From Pseudarthrobacter siccitolerans (GTDB lineage: Bacteria; Actinomycetota; Actinomycetes; Actinomycetales; Micrococcaceae), in contig NZ_JAUSXB010000001.1 of assembly GCF_030823375.1 (NCBI RefSeq), forward strand, positions 806,001 to 870,000: 64,000 bases of DNA. Reading direction: 5' to 3'. Of this stretch, positions 8,649-17,389 are shown piece after piece. Both the position numbers and the translations under genes were made by a program. The number at the start of each line of letters is the position of its first letter. Positions within the stretch are counted from its first letter, which is position 1. The notes below the pieces were generated by a model. It made no database searches. It was not told the DNA's origin and saw nothing but the letters and a program-made list of their open reading frames with translations.

Positions 8649-9332
8649 ATGGTGAACCGCGAACTCCTCGAGCTCATCCGCAGCCAGCTCCGCGGCCGGG
8701 CAGATCCGGCACGGGCTTCGGGCGTGCAGGCATACATGAAATCCATCATGCCCTCGCTCGGCGTCAGGGTGCCGGAGGTGCGCCGGCTGACGGCAGCGGC
8801 GGTTGCCCGCTATCCGTTCGGCTCCGGCGGCCAGCTTCGGGCCACGGCCCTGGAACTGTGGCGCACCGCCGGGTTCCGGGAGGAACGGTATGCGGCCATC
8901 GACCTGACCGCGGGCAGGCTGGTGGCCACGGACCTGCTGATGCTCCCGGTCTACGAGGAGATCATCCGCCACGGGGCGTGGTGGGACTTTGCTGACGGCG
9001 TGGCCGGCCGCATCTGTGCGCTGCTGCAGGCCAACCGGCCGGAAATGACCGCCGTTGTTCTGGGCTGGAGCACTGATGCGGACTTCTGGATCAGGCGCGC
9101 TTCCCTCACCGCGCAGCTCAAGGCCAAGGCGCGCACCGATCCTGAACTCCTCCGCAGCGTCATCGAGGTGAACCTGGCTGACCCCGAATTCTTCATCCGC
9201 AAGGCGATTGGCTGGGCTCTGCGGGAATACGCGAAGACAGCACCGGAGTGGGTGGCACACTTTGTGGCCGGGCACGAGGGCAACATCAGCCCGCTGTCCC
9301 GCCGTGAGGCACTGAAGAACCTGCCTAGATGA
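8649..9332 (+). CDS. DNA alkylation repair protein, AlkD-like HEAT-repeat glycosylase
   Basis: A 227-residue all-helical protein of the AlkC/AlkD family, which excises N3- and N7-alkylated purines. Family landmarks include GVRVPEVRRL, EEIIRHGAWWDFADGVA, the segment STDADFWIRRASL and DPEFFIRKAIGWALREYAK near the C-terminus, which contain the aromatic and acidic residues of the DNA-binding groove. Its length matches the family. It stands alone on the plus strand, overlapping the convergent mannosyltransferase stop by eight bases. Confidence 0.93.
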   Translation: MVNRELLELIRSQLRGRADPARASGVQAYMKSIMPSLGVRVPEVRRLTAAAVARYPFGSGGQLRATALELWRTAGFREERYAAIDLTAGRLVATDLLMLPVYEEIIRHGAWWDFADGVAGRICALLQANRPEMTAVVLGWSTDADFWIRRASLTAQLKAKARTDPELLRSVIEVNLADPEFFIRKAIGWALREYAKTAPEWVAHFVAGHEGNISPLSRREALKNLPR

Positions 9333-10881
9333 CCGGCCGTTCGACCACCGGGTCCGCACTCTTCCGAAAGAGGCTCCGCGTGCGGGGATCCCAGAAAATC
9401 AGGTAGAGGCCGAACAGCAGGCCGGTGAGGGCAGCGGCGACACGTGCCAGGGCCAGCGCCAGCCCAAGGTCGGCGGTCTGAAGATAGGGGAAGACTTCCA
9501 GCTGGTCGGAAATGGCATAGATCATAAAGAACGAGACCACAAAGTAGAGGGCCTTGACCTGCCAGTCGTTCCTGATTCCCGTCACGGCGAACAACGGAAT
9601 GAGCCACACCACGTACCAGGACTGGATCATGGGCGCCAGGACAACAATCGCCGCGAACGCAAGGGTGAGCCGGCGGATGAGGCGGTCATGCCCGCCGCGG
9701 AAGATCTGCCAGGCGGCGATGCCCACCGCCAGCAACTTCCCGGCGTCGAACACCCACCCGGCAAGGACCAGCCCGTTCAGCCCAAACGCATTGGCCAGCG
9801 AGGCGACCACCATGCCGATCAGCCCCACCGGCGCGTACCAGATGTAGATACTTCCCGGGGCGGAAAGCCCGTTGATCCAGCCGAACCCAAAACCGTTGAC
9901 GAGGCTCATCAGCACCAGGATGCCCAGGCTCAGTCCTGCTGTCAGGCCCCAGAAGGCAAACTTCCGAAGCCAGCCGGCTTCTTTCCCTGCCCACAGGAGC
10001 CCAATGAACGGCAGGAAAACGATGGTGATGGGCTTGACGGCGATGGACAGCGTCACCAGGACGATGCCGCGGACCACACGCCGCGTGGCCGAGTAATAGA
10101 TGCCGGCAAGGGCCAGCCCGATCATGAGCGCATCGTTGTGGACGCTGGCGATGAAGTTGGTCAGGAACAGTGGATTGGCGGCCGTCAGCCAGAGCGCCCG
10201 GTTGGGGTTGACGCCGTGCAGCTCAGCGAGTTTGGGCACGTAGATCACGCACAGGACCACGCCGGCCACGGCCACCAGCCGGAACAGCATCACGCTGGCC
10301 TCAGGCTGGACATTGGTGGACCACACCACAAACTGCTCGATCCACAGGAACAGCTGGCCGTAGGGAACCGGGGCTTCGGTCCACATCTTGTCGGCACCCA
10401 GCTGGAAGTAGTTGGACAGGGCCGAGATGCCGTTCTCGTACGGGTTAAACCCCTCCACCATCAGGCGGCCCTGCCCGATGTACGCGTAGACGTCACGGCT
10501 GAACAACGGGACGCTGAACATCATGGGCAGCCCCCAGGCCACCACTGCCATCAGCGTCGCCCGGCGGGCCTGGTCTCCCCACACGCGGATGCGCTGGCCC
10601 AGCCGCAGCCAGGCGCGCACCAGGAGCATTCCGCCTACTGCGAGCAGGATGATGGAGAGGGCAACGCCGCCAGCTTCGGCCCGCATCCAGATGAACAGCG
10701 GCATCCTGCGGAGTTCGGAAACAGGGGCCAGCCAGCCCACCCCCAGGGACCCGATCAGCATAAACATCGAGCCCACGAATCCGGCCAGGAGCGGCGAGCG
10801 GGGATTATCGACCTCGGCCCCGTCTGCTGCAGCAGTGTCCGCGGCAGCCAGTTCCCCCGCTGCAGGCACAGGCGCCGTCAT
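9325..10881 (-). CDS. Polyprenol-phosphomannose-dependent alpha-1,6-mannosyltransferase (MptA/MptB family)
   Basis: An integral-membrane GT-C glycosyltransferase of about 518 residues with a dozen or so predicted hydrophobic helices. The family signature SRDVYAYIGQGRLMVEG is followed by NPYENGISAL, with the acidic DVYAY motif in the first large extracytoplasmic loop. In mycobacteria and corynebacteria MptB extends the alpha-1,6-mannan core of lipomannan, and a lipomannan role is likely here. The ATG at 10881 is chosen. A TTG at 10896 would add five residues; neither has a strong ribosome site. The N-terminal 30 residues are Ala/Glu-rich and poorly conserved in type. Confidence 0.88.
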   Translation of the reverse strand: MTAPVPAAGELAAADTAAADGAEVDNPRSPLLAGFVGSMFMLIGSLGVGWLAPVSELRRMPLFIWMRAEAGGVALSIILLAVGGMLLVRAWLRLGQRIRVWGDQARRATLMAVVAWGLPMMFSVPLFSRDVYAYIGQGRLMVEGFNPYENGISALSNYFQLGADKMWTEAPVPYGQLFLWIEQFVVWSTNVQPEASVMLFRLVAVAGVVLCVIYVPKLAELHGVNPNRALWLTAANPLFLTNFIASVHNDALMIGLALAGIYYSATRRVVRGIVLVTLSIAVKPITIVFLPFIGLLWAGKEAGWLRKFAFWGLTAGLSLGILVLMSLVNGFGFGWINGLSAPGSIYIWYAPVGLIGMVVASLANAFGLNGLVLAGWVFDAGKLLAVGIAAWQIFRGGHDRLIRRLTLAFAAIVVLAPMIQSWYVVWLIPLFAVTGIRNDWQVKALYFVVSFFMIYAISDQLEVFPYLQTADLGLALALARVAAALTGLLFGLYLIFWDPRTRSLFRKSADPVVERPVI

Positions 10882-11023
10882 CTCAGGATGGTCCAATCTG
10901 TTGCGTTTGCGCGATTCTGCCCGGCGGGCCGCATAGCCGGCACAAGCGGGTTACAACGACAGCAAGTGGTCCCGCCGCGTACCCGAAATCCTAGCACCGG
11001 CGGGCACCAGGGAGGTGTAACGG

Positions 11024-11029
11024 TAGGCT
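11024..11029 (+). promoter_or_regulatory. -10-like hexamer, leaderless start for orn
   Basis: TAGGCT lies six bases before the GTG at 11036, the same architecture as for the AlkD-like gene, yaaA and fasR. Confidence 0.5.
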
Positions 11030-11035
11030 GGTCCG

Positions 11036-11665
11036 GTGCCTATATCTAACGAACGAATCGTCTGGATCGACTGCGAAATGACCGGTCTGGACATCAAGAA
11101 TGATGCCTTGATCGAGGTTGCCGCGCTGGTCACCGACTCGGAACTGAACATCCTCGGCGACGGCGTGGACGTCGTGATCAAACCGGACGACGCCGCCCTG
11201 GCCCAGATGAACGACTTCGTCCGGGACATGCACACCAAATCGGGCCTTCTCAAGGAACTCCCCCACGGCATCACCATGGCGGAGGCCGAATTGGCGGTGA
11301 TGGAATACATCTCAAAGTGGGTGCCGGATCCCCGCAAGGCACCTTTGGGCGGCAACTCGGTGGGAACGGACCGCGTCTTCCTCTCCCGCGACATGCCGGC
11401 CGTGGTGGAGCACCTCCACTACCGCGTGATTGATGTCAGCACCATCAAGGAACTCTCCCGCCGCTGGTTTGCCAGAGCCTACTTCCAGTCGCCGGCGAAA
11501 AAGGGCGGCCACCGGGCCCTGGGCGACATCCAGGACTCCATTGATGAACTGCGCTACTACCGGGATGCGGTCTTCGTGCCGTCGCCCGGACCGGACAGCG
11601 CCACGGCCCAGCAGATCGCCAGGCGCATCACCAGTCCCGCGGACGGACAGCAGGCAGGAGCGTAA
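11036..11665 (+). CDS. orn: Oligoribonuclease
   Basis: A 209-residue DEDDh 3'-5' exoribonuclease that degrades di- to pentanucleotides at the end of RNA turnover. Exo I (VWIDCEMTGLD), Exo II around GGNSVGTDRVFLSRDMP and Exo III (KGGHRALGDIQDSIDELRYY) are complete, with the catalytic His before the last Asp. It starts with GTG. The C-terminus has a short Ala/Gln tail. It is monocistronic and followed by tRNA-His. Confidence 0.97.
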   Translation: MPISNERIVWIDCEMTGLDIKNDALIEVAALVTDSELNILGDGVDVVIKPDDAALAQMNDFVRDMHTKSGLLKELPHGITMAEAELAVMEYISKWVPDPRKAPLGGNSVGTDRVFLSRDMPAVVEHLHYRVIDVSTIKELSRRWFARAYFQSPAKKGGHRALGDIQDSIDELRYYRDAVFVPSPGPDSATAQQIARRITSPADGQQAGA

Positions 11666-11792
11666 TCTGCGCCACGTTTGCCGGAAATTTCGTTGAAATC
11701 GGCAAAAGTGGACGAAGCACCCCTGAAGAGCAGGTAAGCTATTTGAGTTGCCTTTCCAGAGAGCCGTTAGCCGGTAAATCTGCAGGGCGCAT

Positions 11793-11866
11793 GGTGGGCT
11801 TAGCTCAGTTGGCAGAGCGCCTGGTTGTGGTCCAGGAGGTCGCGGGTTCAACCCCCGTAGCTCACC
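11793..11866 (+). tRNA. tRNA-His (GTG anticodon)
   Basis: A complete cloverleaf: acceptor stem GTGGGCT with AGCTCAC, D-arm TAGCTCAGTTGG, anticodon stem CCTGG/CCAGG with GTG at 11827-11829, and T-arm GGGTTCAACCC. The extra G at 11793 opposite C at 11866 is the His-specific G-1:C73 pair. No CCA is encoded. Confidence 0.97.
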
Positions 11867-11893
11867 CTCAGCGGATGGTATTGACCGTCCAGC

Positions 11894-11929
11894 AAGGAGG
11901 CCGCACCGGATATCCGGTGCGGCCTCCTT
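11894..11929. terminator. 36-nt perfect palindrome, terminator of tRNA-His
   Basis: Each 18-nt arm (11894-11911, 11912-11929) is an exact reverse complement of the other, and TTTG plus further T residues follow. It sits 28 bases after the tRNA and upstream of def. Confidence 0.85.
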
Positions 11930-11978
11930 TGTTTTGCATCAACTGCTTCTGCACTGCATACCGCCGGAGGACCGCGAG

Positions 11979-12551
11979 ATGACTGTTCTGCCCATCACCA
12001 TCTGGGGCGAGCCCGTACTTCACCGGCGGGCGGCCGAAGTTGAAGTCTTCGACGACGAGCTGCGGACCCTGATTGCGGACATGTTCGAAACAAACGATGC
12101 CGCCAACGGCGTCGGCCTCGCCGCACCGCAGGTGGGAGTCGGCAAGAGGATCTTCATCTACAAATACGCCAATGACGACGGCGCTCCCCCCACCGGCGTG
12201 CTGGTGAACCCGGTCCTCACGTTGTCGAAGATCTCCGGCGCCGTCCCGGATCCCGACGAGGAGGAAGAGGGCTGCCTGTCCTTCCCCGGCGGAGTGTATC
12301 CGCTCAAGCGGGCAGAGTGGGCGCGCGTGGAGGGTTTTGACGGCTTCGGCCAGCCGGTGAGGTTTGAGGCCACGGGCTGGTTCGCCCGGGTCATCCAGCA
12401 CGAGTACGACCACCTTGATGGGAAGCTCTACGTCAACCGCCTCATGGACCGCTATGCGCGCAAAGCGCTGAAGCAGGCCAAGAAGAGCGGCTGGGGAGTT
12501 CCCGGGCTGACGTGGATGCCGGGTGTTGACCCGGACCCCTTCGGACATTAG
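11979..12551 (+). CDS. def: Peptide deformylase
   Basis: A 190-residue metalloenzyme that removes the N-formyl group from nascent proteins. Motif 1 is GVGLAAPQVG, motif 2 EGCLSFPG supplies the Cys ligand, and motif 3 QHEYDHLDG supplies the two His ligands and catalytic Glu. The open frame extends further upstream, but the ATG at 11979 has GGAGGA eight bases before it and gives the usual family length. The window does not contain fmt, the gene def often pairs with. Confidence 0.96.
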   Translation: MTVLPITIWGEPVLHRRAAEVEVFDDELRTLIADMFETNDAANGVGLAAPQVGVGKRIFIYKYANDDGAPPTGVLVNPVLTLSKISGAVPDPDEEEEGCLSFPGGVYPLKRAEWARVEGFDGFGQPVRFEATGWFARVIQHEYDHLDGKLYVNRLMDRYARKALKQAKKSGWGVPGLTWMPGVDPDPFGH

Positions 12552-12632
12552 GCACGACGGCGGCACGCGGCCTGGCTGCCTTTGCCCGCCCGGGCCTCTG
12601 GCTGGCGAGGCAGGAGACCTGGCCGCCTGCGC

Positions 12633-13430
12633 TTAGCGGGCTGACACCGTCTGCTGGTCCGGGCAGGACCCCAGGACGCGCTTCATGGCATCCTTTTCCA
12701 CTTCCGTGACCCAGAGGCCGTAGGCTACCTTGACGGAAATTTGGCGGGCGACGTAATGGCAACGGAGTGACGTGTTTTTCGGCAGCCAGGTGGCGGCGTC
12801 GCCGGCGCTTTTCTGCTGGTTCGCCGGTCCGTCGGCGGCGATGAGGTTCAGCGGATCGTTGGCTAGACTCTGCCGCTGGGCGGCAGTGAGTCCCTGGGCA
12901 CCCTTTTGCCAGGCGTCTCCCAAGGCGACCACATGATCAATCTGGACCGCCCGGCTGCTGTCGGAGCCGCGCCGGAAGTCAACGAACTGGCCTGTATAGG
13001 GCTCCTGGAATGAGCCGGCTGCCACCCGGCATTTGGAGCCTTCAACGAATACCACACCGGCCAGGTCCCGCCGCAGGATGTCGTTGCGTGTATCGCAGCC
13101 GTTCCGGTCAACATCCTGCCAGGCCTGGCCAAAGGCTTCCCGGTCGTAGGAGTCCTTGGCGGCGCGTCCTTTGACAGCAAGGCCGTCCAGCGCCGAGAGT
13201 GCCGTGCCTTCGGGCACTGGGTGCACCGGCACCACAGGTTTCATCCAGACGGGATCAAAAACGGGAGCTTCTGTTGGCCCGGAAGCGGCCGGCCCTGCAA
13301 CGGCAAACTGGCCGGCGGTGAAGAACCAGAACAGTGCGGCGAGTGCCGAAAAGGCAGCCAGCACCAGGACTGCCCACGCCTGGCGGGAACGCCGGCGGGC
13401 ACGCCGGTAGGCGGACCAGCTCACGGTCAT
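12633..13430 (-). CDS. Membrane-anchored/secreted HNH nuclease family protein (DUF1524-like)
   Basis: A 265-residue protein with an Arg-rich N-terminus and one hydrophobic segment at about 18-45 (WAVLVLAAFSALAALFWFF), fitting a signal anchor. The C-terminal half carries a DUF1524/GmrSD-type HNH core: VQIDHVVALGDAW (His as general base), a short helix, then DPLNLIAADGPANQQKSAGD with the Asn and terminal residues of the ββα-metal fold. It is known in actinobacteria as a secreted nuclease family. Its role here is unknown; nutrient scavenging or cell-envelope DNA processing are possibilities. It is convergent with def. Confidence 0.85.
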   Translation of the reverse strand: MTVSWSAYRRARRRSRQAWAVLVLAAFSALAALFWFFTAGQFAVAGPAASGPTEAPVFDPVWMKPVVPVHPVPEGTALSALDGLAVKGRAAKDSYDREAFGQAWQDVDRNGCDTRNDILRRDLAGVVFVEGSKCRVAAGSFQEPYTGQFVDFRRGSDSSRAVQIDHVVALGDAWQKGAQGLTAAQRQSLANDPLNLIAADGPANQQKSAGDAATWLPKNTSLRCHYVARQISVKVAYGLWVTEVEKDAMKRVLGSCPDQQTVSAR

Positions 13431-13545
13431 GGGGCTTCGGCCCGTCCGGTATCGTCATGCACCAGAAGAGCCTAGGACACCGGCCCGCCATCCTTGCAGA
13501 TATCCACACTGTGGAGGGCGAGTGAAAGGTCACATCGGACGGTGG

Positions 13546-13755
13546 CTACTGTTCCCGCATCACCCGCCGGAGGTCCTCCTCGGCAATGGCCAGGAGTCCC
13601 TCGAGCTGCCGCACCCGGTCCTCCCCGACGTCGCCGGTGGCGTGCCCGGCGCGGGCGCCTTCCAGCAGCCGGACGGCTTCTTTGTGGTTGGCCTTGGCCA
13701 CGTCCAGGGCGTGTTCCAGGGTGGTTTCGTGCTCAAGCGTCGAATCTTTTTCCAT
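13546..13755 (-). CDS. Small conserved-looking hypothetical helical protein
   Basis: A 69-residue, highly charged, probably all-helical protein beginning MEKDSTLEHETTLEHALDVA. Codon use matches neighbouring genes and the ATG at 13755 is well placed, so it looks real. I recognise no domain. It could pack as a helical hairpin, given heptad-like Leu spacing in VRQLEGLLAIAEEDLRRVM. It lies directly downstream of the gap terminator on the same strand, so it needs its own promoter or read-through. Confidence 0.6.
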   Translation of the reverse strand: MEKDSTLEHETTLEHALDVAKANHKEAVRLLEGARAGHATGDVGEDRVRQLEGLLAIAEEDLRRVMREQ

Positions 13756-13773
13756 GGCACCAGTGTGGTCCCG

Positions 13774-13807
13774 TTTCCCGGCTGATTCCAGCGAATCAGC
13801 CGGGAAA
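13774..13807. terminator. Terminator hairpin of gap
   Basis: A 15-bp perfect stem (13774-13788 with 13793-13807) around CAGC, ending in AAA/TTT. It lies 25 bases after the gap stop on the minus strand. Confidence 0.8.
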
Positions 13808-13832
13808 TCCGGACGACCGCCCGTGGGGCGGA

Positions 13833-15311
13833 TCAGACGGCGATGGCCGCCAGGGCTGAGGCCGTTTCCTTGGCAGGGAAGGACGGCGGGTTGACCCCGG
13901 CCATTTCTTCCATGACGCGGACCACCTGGCAGCTGTAACCAAACTCGTTGTCGTACCAGACGTAGAGCACCAGGTTCTTCTCGTTGGAGATGGTCGCCAG
14001 GCCGTCCACGATGCCCGCACGCCGGGAGCCGACGAAATCGGTCGAGACAACTTCAGGCGAGTCGATGTAGTCGATCTGCTTGCGCAGGTCCGAGTGCAGC
14101 GACATCTCCCGCAGGTATTCGTTGACCTCGTCCTTGGTGGTCCCGTTTTCCAGGCTCAGGTTCAGGATGGCCAGGGAAACGTCCGGGGTGGGGACGCGGA
14201 TGGAGCTTCCGGTGAGCTTGCCCAGCAGTTCGGGCAGGGCCTTGGCCACGGCCTTGGCGGCGCCGGTTTCGGTGATCACCATGTTCAGGGCGGCGGAGCG
14301 GCCACGGCGGTCGCCTTTGTGGAAGTTGTCAATCAGGTTCTGGTCGTTCGTGAAGGAGTGGACCGTCTCGACGTGGCCGTGGACCACGCCGAACTTGTCA
14401 TTGATGGCCTTCAGGACCGGAGTGATGGCGTTCGTGGTGCAGGAAGCCGCAGATACGATCTGGTCCGAGGCCTCGATGGTGCGGTGGTTGATGCCGTGGA
14501 CGATGTTCTTCAGTTCGCCCTTGCCCGGGGCAGTCAGGAGAACCCGTGCCACGCCCTTGCTCTGCAGGTGCTGGGACAGGCCTTCGGCGTCGCGCCAGCG
14601 GCCTGTGTTGTCCACCACGAGCGCATTGCTGATCCCGTAGGCGGTGTAGTCGATGGTGGCGGGGTTGTCCGAGTAGATGACCTGCACCTGGACACCGTTG
14701 GCGGTGATGGTGTTGGCTGCCTCGTCAACGCGGATGGTGCCCTCGAAGGAGCCGTGGACCGAGTCGCGGCGCAGCAGACTGGCGCGCTTGGACAGATCGT
14801 TGTCGGAACCCCTGCGGACCACGATGGCGCGCAGCCGCAGGCCGTGGCCGCCGCCGGCCTTTTCGATCAGGAGGCGGGCCAGGAGCCGGCCGATACGGCC
14901 AAAGCCGTAGAGCACAACATCGGTGCTGGTGCGGTCGTCGCCGCCGCGCTTGCCCACGATCTCAGCGAGCTCTTCGCGGAGGAACTCCTCCAGGGTGGCG
15001 TCGCCGCCCTCTTCCTTGAACTTCTGGTTCAGCCGGGCGATGTCGATCGCTGCAGCACCAAGCTCCAGCCCCGCCAGGGTGTTCAGGAGCGGAGCGGTTT
15101 CCTCCAGCAGCAATTCATCCTTGCTCATTCTGCGCGCGAAGCGGTGCGCCTTCAGGATGTTCATGGTGGACTTGTTGATCAGGCTCCGGCCGTGGATGCT
15201 GGTGACCACGTTGTTGTCGCGGTACAGCCGGCCGATCACCGGAATCATGGCCTCGGCGAGGGCCTCGCGGCCCATCCACGTATCAAGACAAGAATCTGAC
15301 GTCTGGCTCAC
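13833..15311 (-). CDS. gap: Glyceraldehyde-3-phosphate dehydrogenase, long form
   Basis: A 492-residue enzyme against about 335 for the classical form. An extra N-terminal helical domain of about 125 residues precedes the Rossmann motif YGFGRIGRL (near residue 135). The catalytic cysteine is in SAASCTTN near residue 291 and the C-terminal NAD contact is WYDNEFGYSCQ. Long GapB/Gap2-type enzymes of actinobacteria have this layout and in Corynebacterium function mainly in the gluconeogenic direction with NADP; cofactor preference here is not visible with certainty. An in-frame ATG further in (MGREAL) is an alternative start. Monocistronic, with its own terminator. Confidence 0.93.
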   Translation of the reverse strand: MSQTSDSCLDTWMGREALAEAMIPVIGRLYRDNNVVTSIHGRSLINKSTMNILKAHRFARRMSKDELLLEETAPLLNTLAGLELGAAAIDIARLNQKFKEEGGDATLEEFLREELAEIVGKRGGDDRTSTDVVLYGFGRIGRLLARLLIEKAGGGHGLRLRAIVVRRGSDNDLSKRASLLRRDSVHGSFEGTIRVDEAANTITANGVQVQVIYSDNPATIDYTAYGISNALVVDNTGRWRDAEGLSQHLQSKGVARVLLTAPGKGELKNIVHGINHRTIEASDQIVSAASCTTNAITPVLKAINDKFGVVHGHVETVHSFTNDQNLIDNFHKGDRRGRSAALNMVITETGAAKAVAKALPELLGKLTGSSIRVPTPDVSLAILNLSLENGTTKDEVNEYLREMSLHSDLRKQIDYIDSPEVVSTDFVGSRRAGIVDGLATISNEKNLVLYVWYDNEFGYSCQVVRVMEEMAGVNPPSFPAKETASALAAIAV

Positions 15312-15567
15312 AGAAATACCTTCCTCGGTTCAGCCGCGTACGTCCTCGTACACGGATGTCGGCCACCTGATGATGTCCAGGGGCACCGGCACCTGCGGGG
15401 TTGTTCCCCAGGCGCCTGGATTGTATGCAAAAGAAAACCGCCGGCTGCGAACGCAACTCCGGCGGAAGAACTCCTGCGTCCGTTATCCATTCTAAATTGG
15501 CAGAGTGCCCCGGGACGGCCCGAGCCGCGTGAAATCACTCACACAGGGTTCGGTGGCATGGGCCGCT

Positions 15568-16110
15568 TTAGTTGTGGAGTGCGGAATACAGGTTAAGGCT
15601 TGCGGAGAACACCACCCACGAAAAGTAGGGCAGCAGCAGCAGGCCGGCCCAGGTATGGACCGGGCCGGCTTCCACAATCAGCAGGGCCAGGACGACGGCC
15701 AGCGCGCAGATGACGGCGAAGGCCAGCCAGAGGGCAGCGGAACCGAGCGTGGGGTACATGGCAAAGAACATGAATGGCCACGCCAGGTTAAGCAACAGCT
15801 GCAGGCCGAAGGACCAAAGGAGATTGCCTGTCAGTGCCCGCCTGCGCCACACCAGCCAGGCGGACAGTCCGATGCAGGCGTAGAGCCCGATCCACACTGT
15901 CCGGAACATCCACCCGGCAGGCATCCACGGCGCCTTGGCGGAGGCGGCGAACCAGCCGCTCGAGTGGAGGATGATCGGGATGGAGGCGAGCATGCACACT
16001 GCATAGGAAAGGGCCAGGAATCCGGCCAGGGCCGCCACTTGCCTGCCGGTTGAGGGGACGGGCCGTCCTGCGGTTACAGGGACGGCTTGTCCATCAGGGT
16101 TAACGGGCAC
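15568..16110 (-). CDS. TspO/MBR family membrane protein
   Basis: A 180-residue protein with five hydrophobic helices, matching TspO. Typical elements are the KAPWMPAGWMFRTVW loop between helices 1 and 2, LQLLLNLAWPFMFF, and the terminal SLNLYSALHN. Bacterial TspO binds or degrades tetrapyrroles and modulates stress responses. The N-terminal 25 residues are extra and polar. No linked pigment gene is present, so a specific role is not inferred. Confidence 0.93.
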   Translation of the reverse strand: MPVNPDGQAVPVTAGRPVPSTGRQVAALAGFLALSYAVCMLASIPIILHSSGWFAASAKAPWMPAGWMFRTVWIGLYACIGLSAWLVWRRRALTGNLLWSFGLQLLLNLAWPFMFFAMYPTLGSAALWLAFAVICALAVVLALLIVEAGPVHTWAGLLLLPYFSWVVFSASLNLYSALHN

Positions 16111-16151
16111 GGTCCAGCATCCCCAACACAGCTTCCAAGGTCAAACGGGAT

Positions 16152-16550
16152 TGGATGGACGGGTTGACCGATACGCCGGGTTCTGTGCTCCCGTTCCGTT
16201 GCCGGCACGGGAGTAGCGGCCATCCATCTACGAACGCCGTTGCCGGCGCCCTCCAGCGGCCTACCCGGACACTCGGGCGGGCAGCCCTCGAACGTGTCCT
16301 GTCTGGCCTTGCTCCGGGTGGGGTTTACCTAGCCTTCCCGGTCACCCGGGAAGCTGGTGGTCTCTTACACCACCGTTTCACCCTTACCTGTTTCGTGCCG
16401 CTTTCAAACCGGCGCGACCCAGGCGGTCTGTTTTCTGTGGCACTGGCCTGCGGGTTACCCCGAGTGGGCGTTACCCACCACCCTGCCCTGTGGAGCCCGG
16501 ACGTTCCTCGAGCCACTTTCGTGACGCGCGGCCGCCTGGTCAACCCATCC
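16152..16550 (-). ncRNA. rnpB: RNase P RNA (rnpB), type A
   Basis: The minus strand has the conserved 5' block GAGGAACGTCCGGGCTCCAC, then GCCACAGAAAACAGACCGCC, then AGGGTGAAACGGTGGTGTAA followed by GAGACCACC, and the 3' block ACAGAACCCGGCGTATCGG. The ends pair as helix P1: GGGTTGACC (complement of 16538-16546) with GGTCAACCC (complement of 16161-16169), flanked by GGAT/ATCC. The total is about 400 nt, as expected for actinobacteria. This is the catalytic RNA that matures tRNA 5' ends. Exact ends are approximate. Confidence 0.95.
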
Positions 16551-16590
16551 GGTTCCAGTCTACCGGCGATGGGTGCTTACCCTGCGCCGG

Positions 16591-16596
16591 TAGGAT
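16591..16596 (+). promoter_or_regulatory. -10-like hexamer, leaderless start for yaaA
   Basis: TAGGAT is followed by six bases and the GTG at 16603. The gene has no Shine-Dalgarno sequence. Confidence 0.5.
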
Positions 16597-16602
16597 CGGA
16601 CG

Positions 16603-17367
16603 GTGCTGATTCTGCTTCCCCCTTCCGAAGGCAAGACCCCCGCGGTCCGCGGATCCGCGGTCGACTGGCCTTCCCTCAGCTTTCCGCAGCTGAACACCTA
16701 CCGGGCAAAAGTGCTGGATGCGCTCGGTACGGTGAGCGCGCACGAGGATGCCCTCGCCCTGCTGGGCGTTGGAGCTTCCCTGAAGGACGACGTCGAGCGC
16801 AACACCCGGCTTCACGCGGAGCCGGCGGCTCCGGCCCACCAGATCTATTCCGGCGTGCTGTACGACGCCCTGGGCTACAAGACACTCACCGCGGCGCAGC
16901 GGCGGAAAGCCGACGAGTCCGTCCTGGTGATTTCGGCGTTGTGGGGCGCCATCCGCTTCGGCGACAGCGTTCCCGCCTACCGCCTGTCCATGGGGACTGC
17001 CCTGCCCGACGTCGGCCGTCTCGCCTCATTCTGGAAGCCCCAGCTCTCCGATGCGCTGGCTGAGTCCGCCGCCGGGCACCTGCTGGTGGATTGCCGGTCC
17101 AGTACCTATGCCGCAGCGTGGGCTCCCCCGGCGGCACAGACCGTCACGGTCAACGTCTTTACCGAGGTGAACGGCGCCCGCAAGGTGGTCAGCCACTTTG
17201 CGAAGCACACACGGGGCGAGCTGGCCCGGCACCTGCTGGCGCGGCGGGGCAAGGCACCGGAGACCCCGGCGCAGCTCCTCAAGGCAGGCCGCGAGAAGTG
17301 GGCGGCCGAACTCATACCGGGTTCGGCACGGAAACCCCACGCGCTGAACATCATCCTGCCGGGCTGA
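16603..17367 (+). CDS. yaaA: Peroxide stress protein YaaA family (DUF328/UPF0246)
   Basis: A 254-residue protein with the family N-terminus LILLPPSEGKT and the internal segments LYDALGYKTL, ISALWGAIRFGDSVPAYRL and VNVFTEVNGARKVVSHFAK. In E. coli YaaA lowers free intracellular iron under H2O2 stress and binds DNA. It is divergent from rnpB with only about 50 bp between them. The coding sequence converges on the coiled-coil gene 22 bases further on. Confidence 0.93.
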   Translation: MLILLPPSEGKTPAVRGSAVDWPSLSFPQLNTYRAKVLDALGTVSAHEDALALLGVGASLKDDVERNTRLHAEPAAPAHQIYSGVLYDALGYKTLTAAQRRKADESVLVISALWGAIRFGDSVPAYRLSMGTALPDVGRLASFWKPQLSDALAESAAGHLLVDCRSSTYAAAWAPPAAQTVTVNVFTEVNGARKVVSHFAKHTRGELARHLLARRGKAPETPAQLLKAGREKWAAELIPGSARKPHALNIILPG

Positions 17368-17389
17368 TCGCCGGCCTGGACCCGCTAAG

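Noticed and set aside
11743..11982. Short open frame reading through tRNA-His
   Set aside because: Its amino acid sequence (GLAQLAERLVVVQEVAG) is the translation of the tRNA cloverleaf, a common annotation artefact.
16152..16550. Non-canonical GAGGAACGTCC in RNase P RNA
   Set aside because: It differs from the E. coli GAGGAAAGTCC but mycobacterial and other actinobacterial RNase P RNAs have this form, so it is not a mutation.
16155..17063. Open frame across the RNase P RNA gene
   Set aside because: It covers the rnpB conserved blocks and then a wrong frame of yaaA. The RNA signature explains the region.
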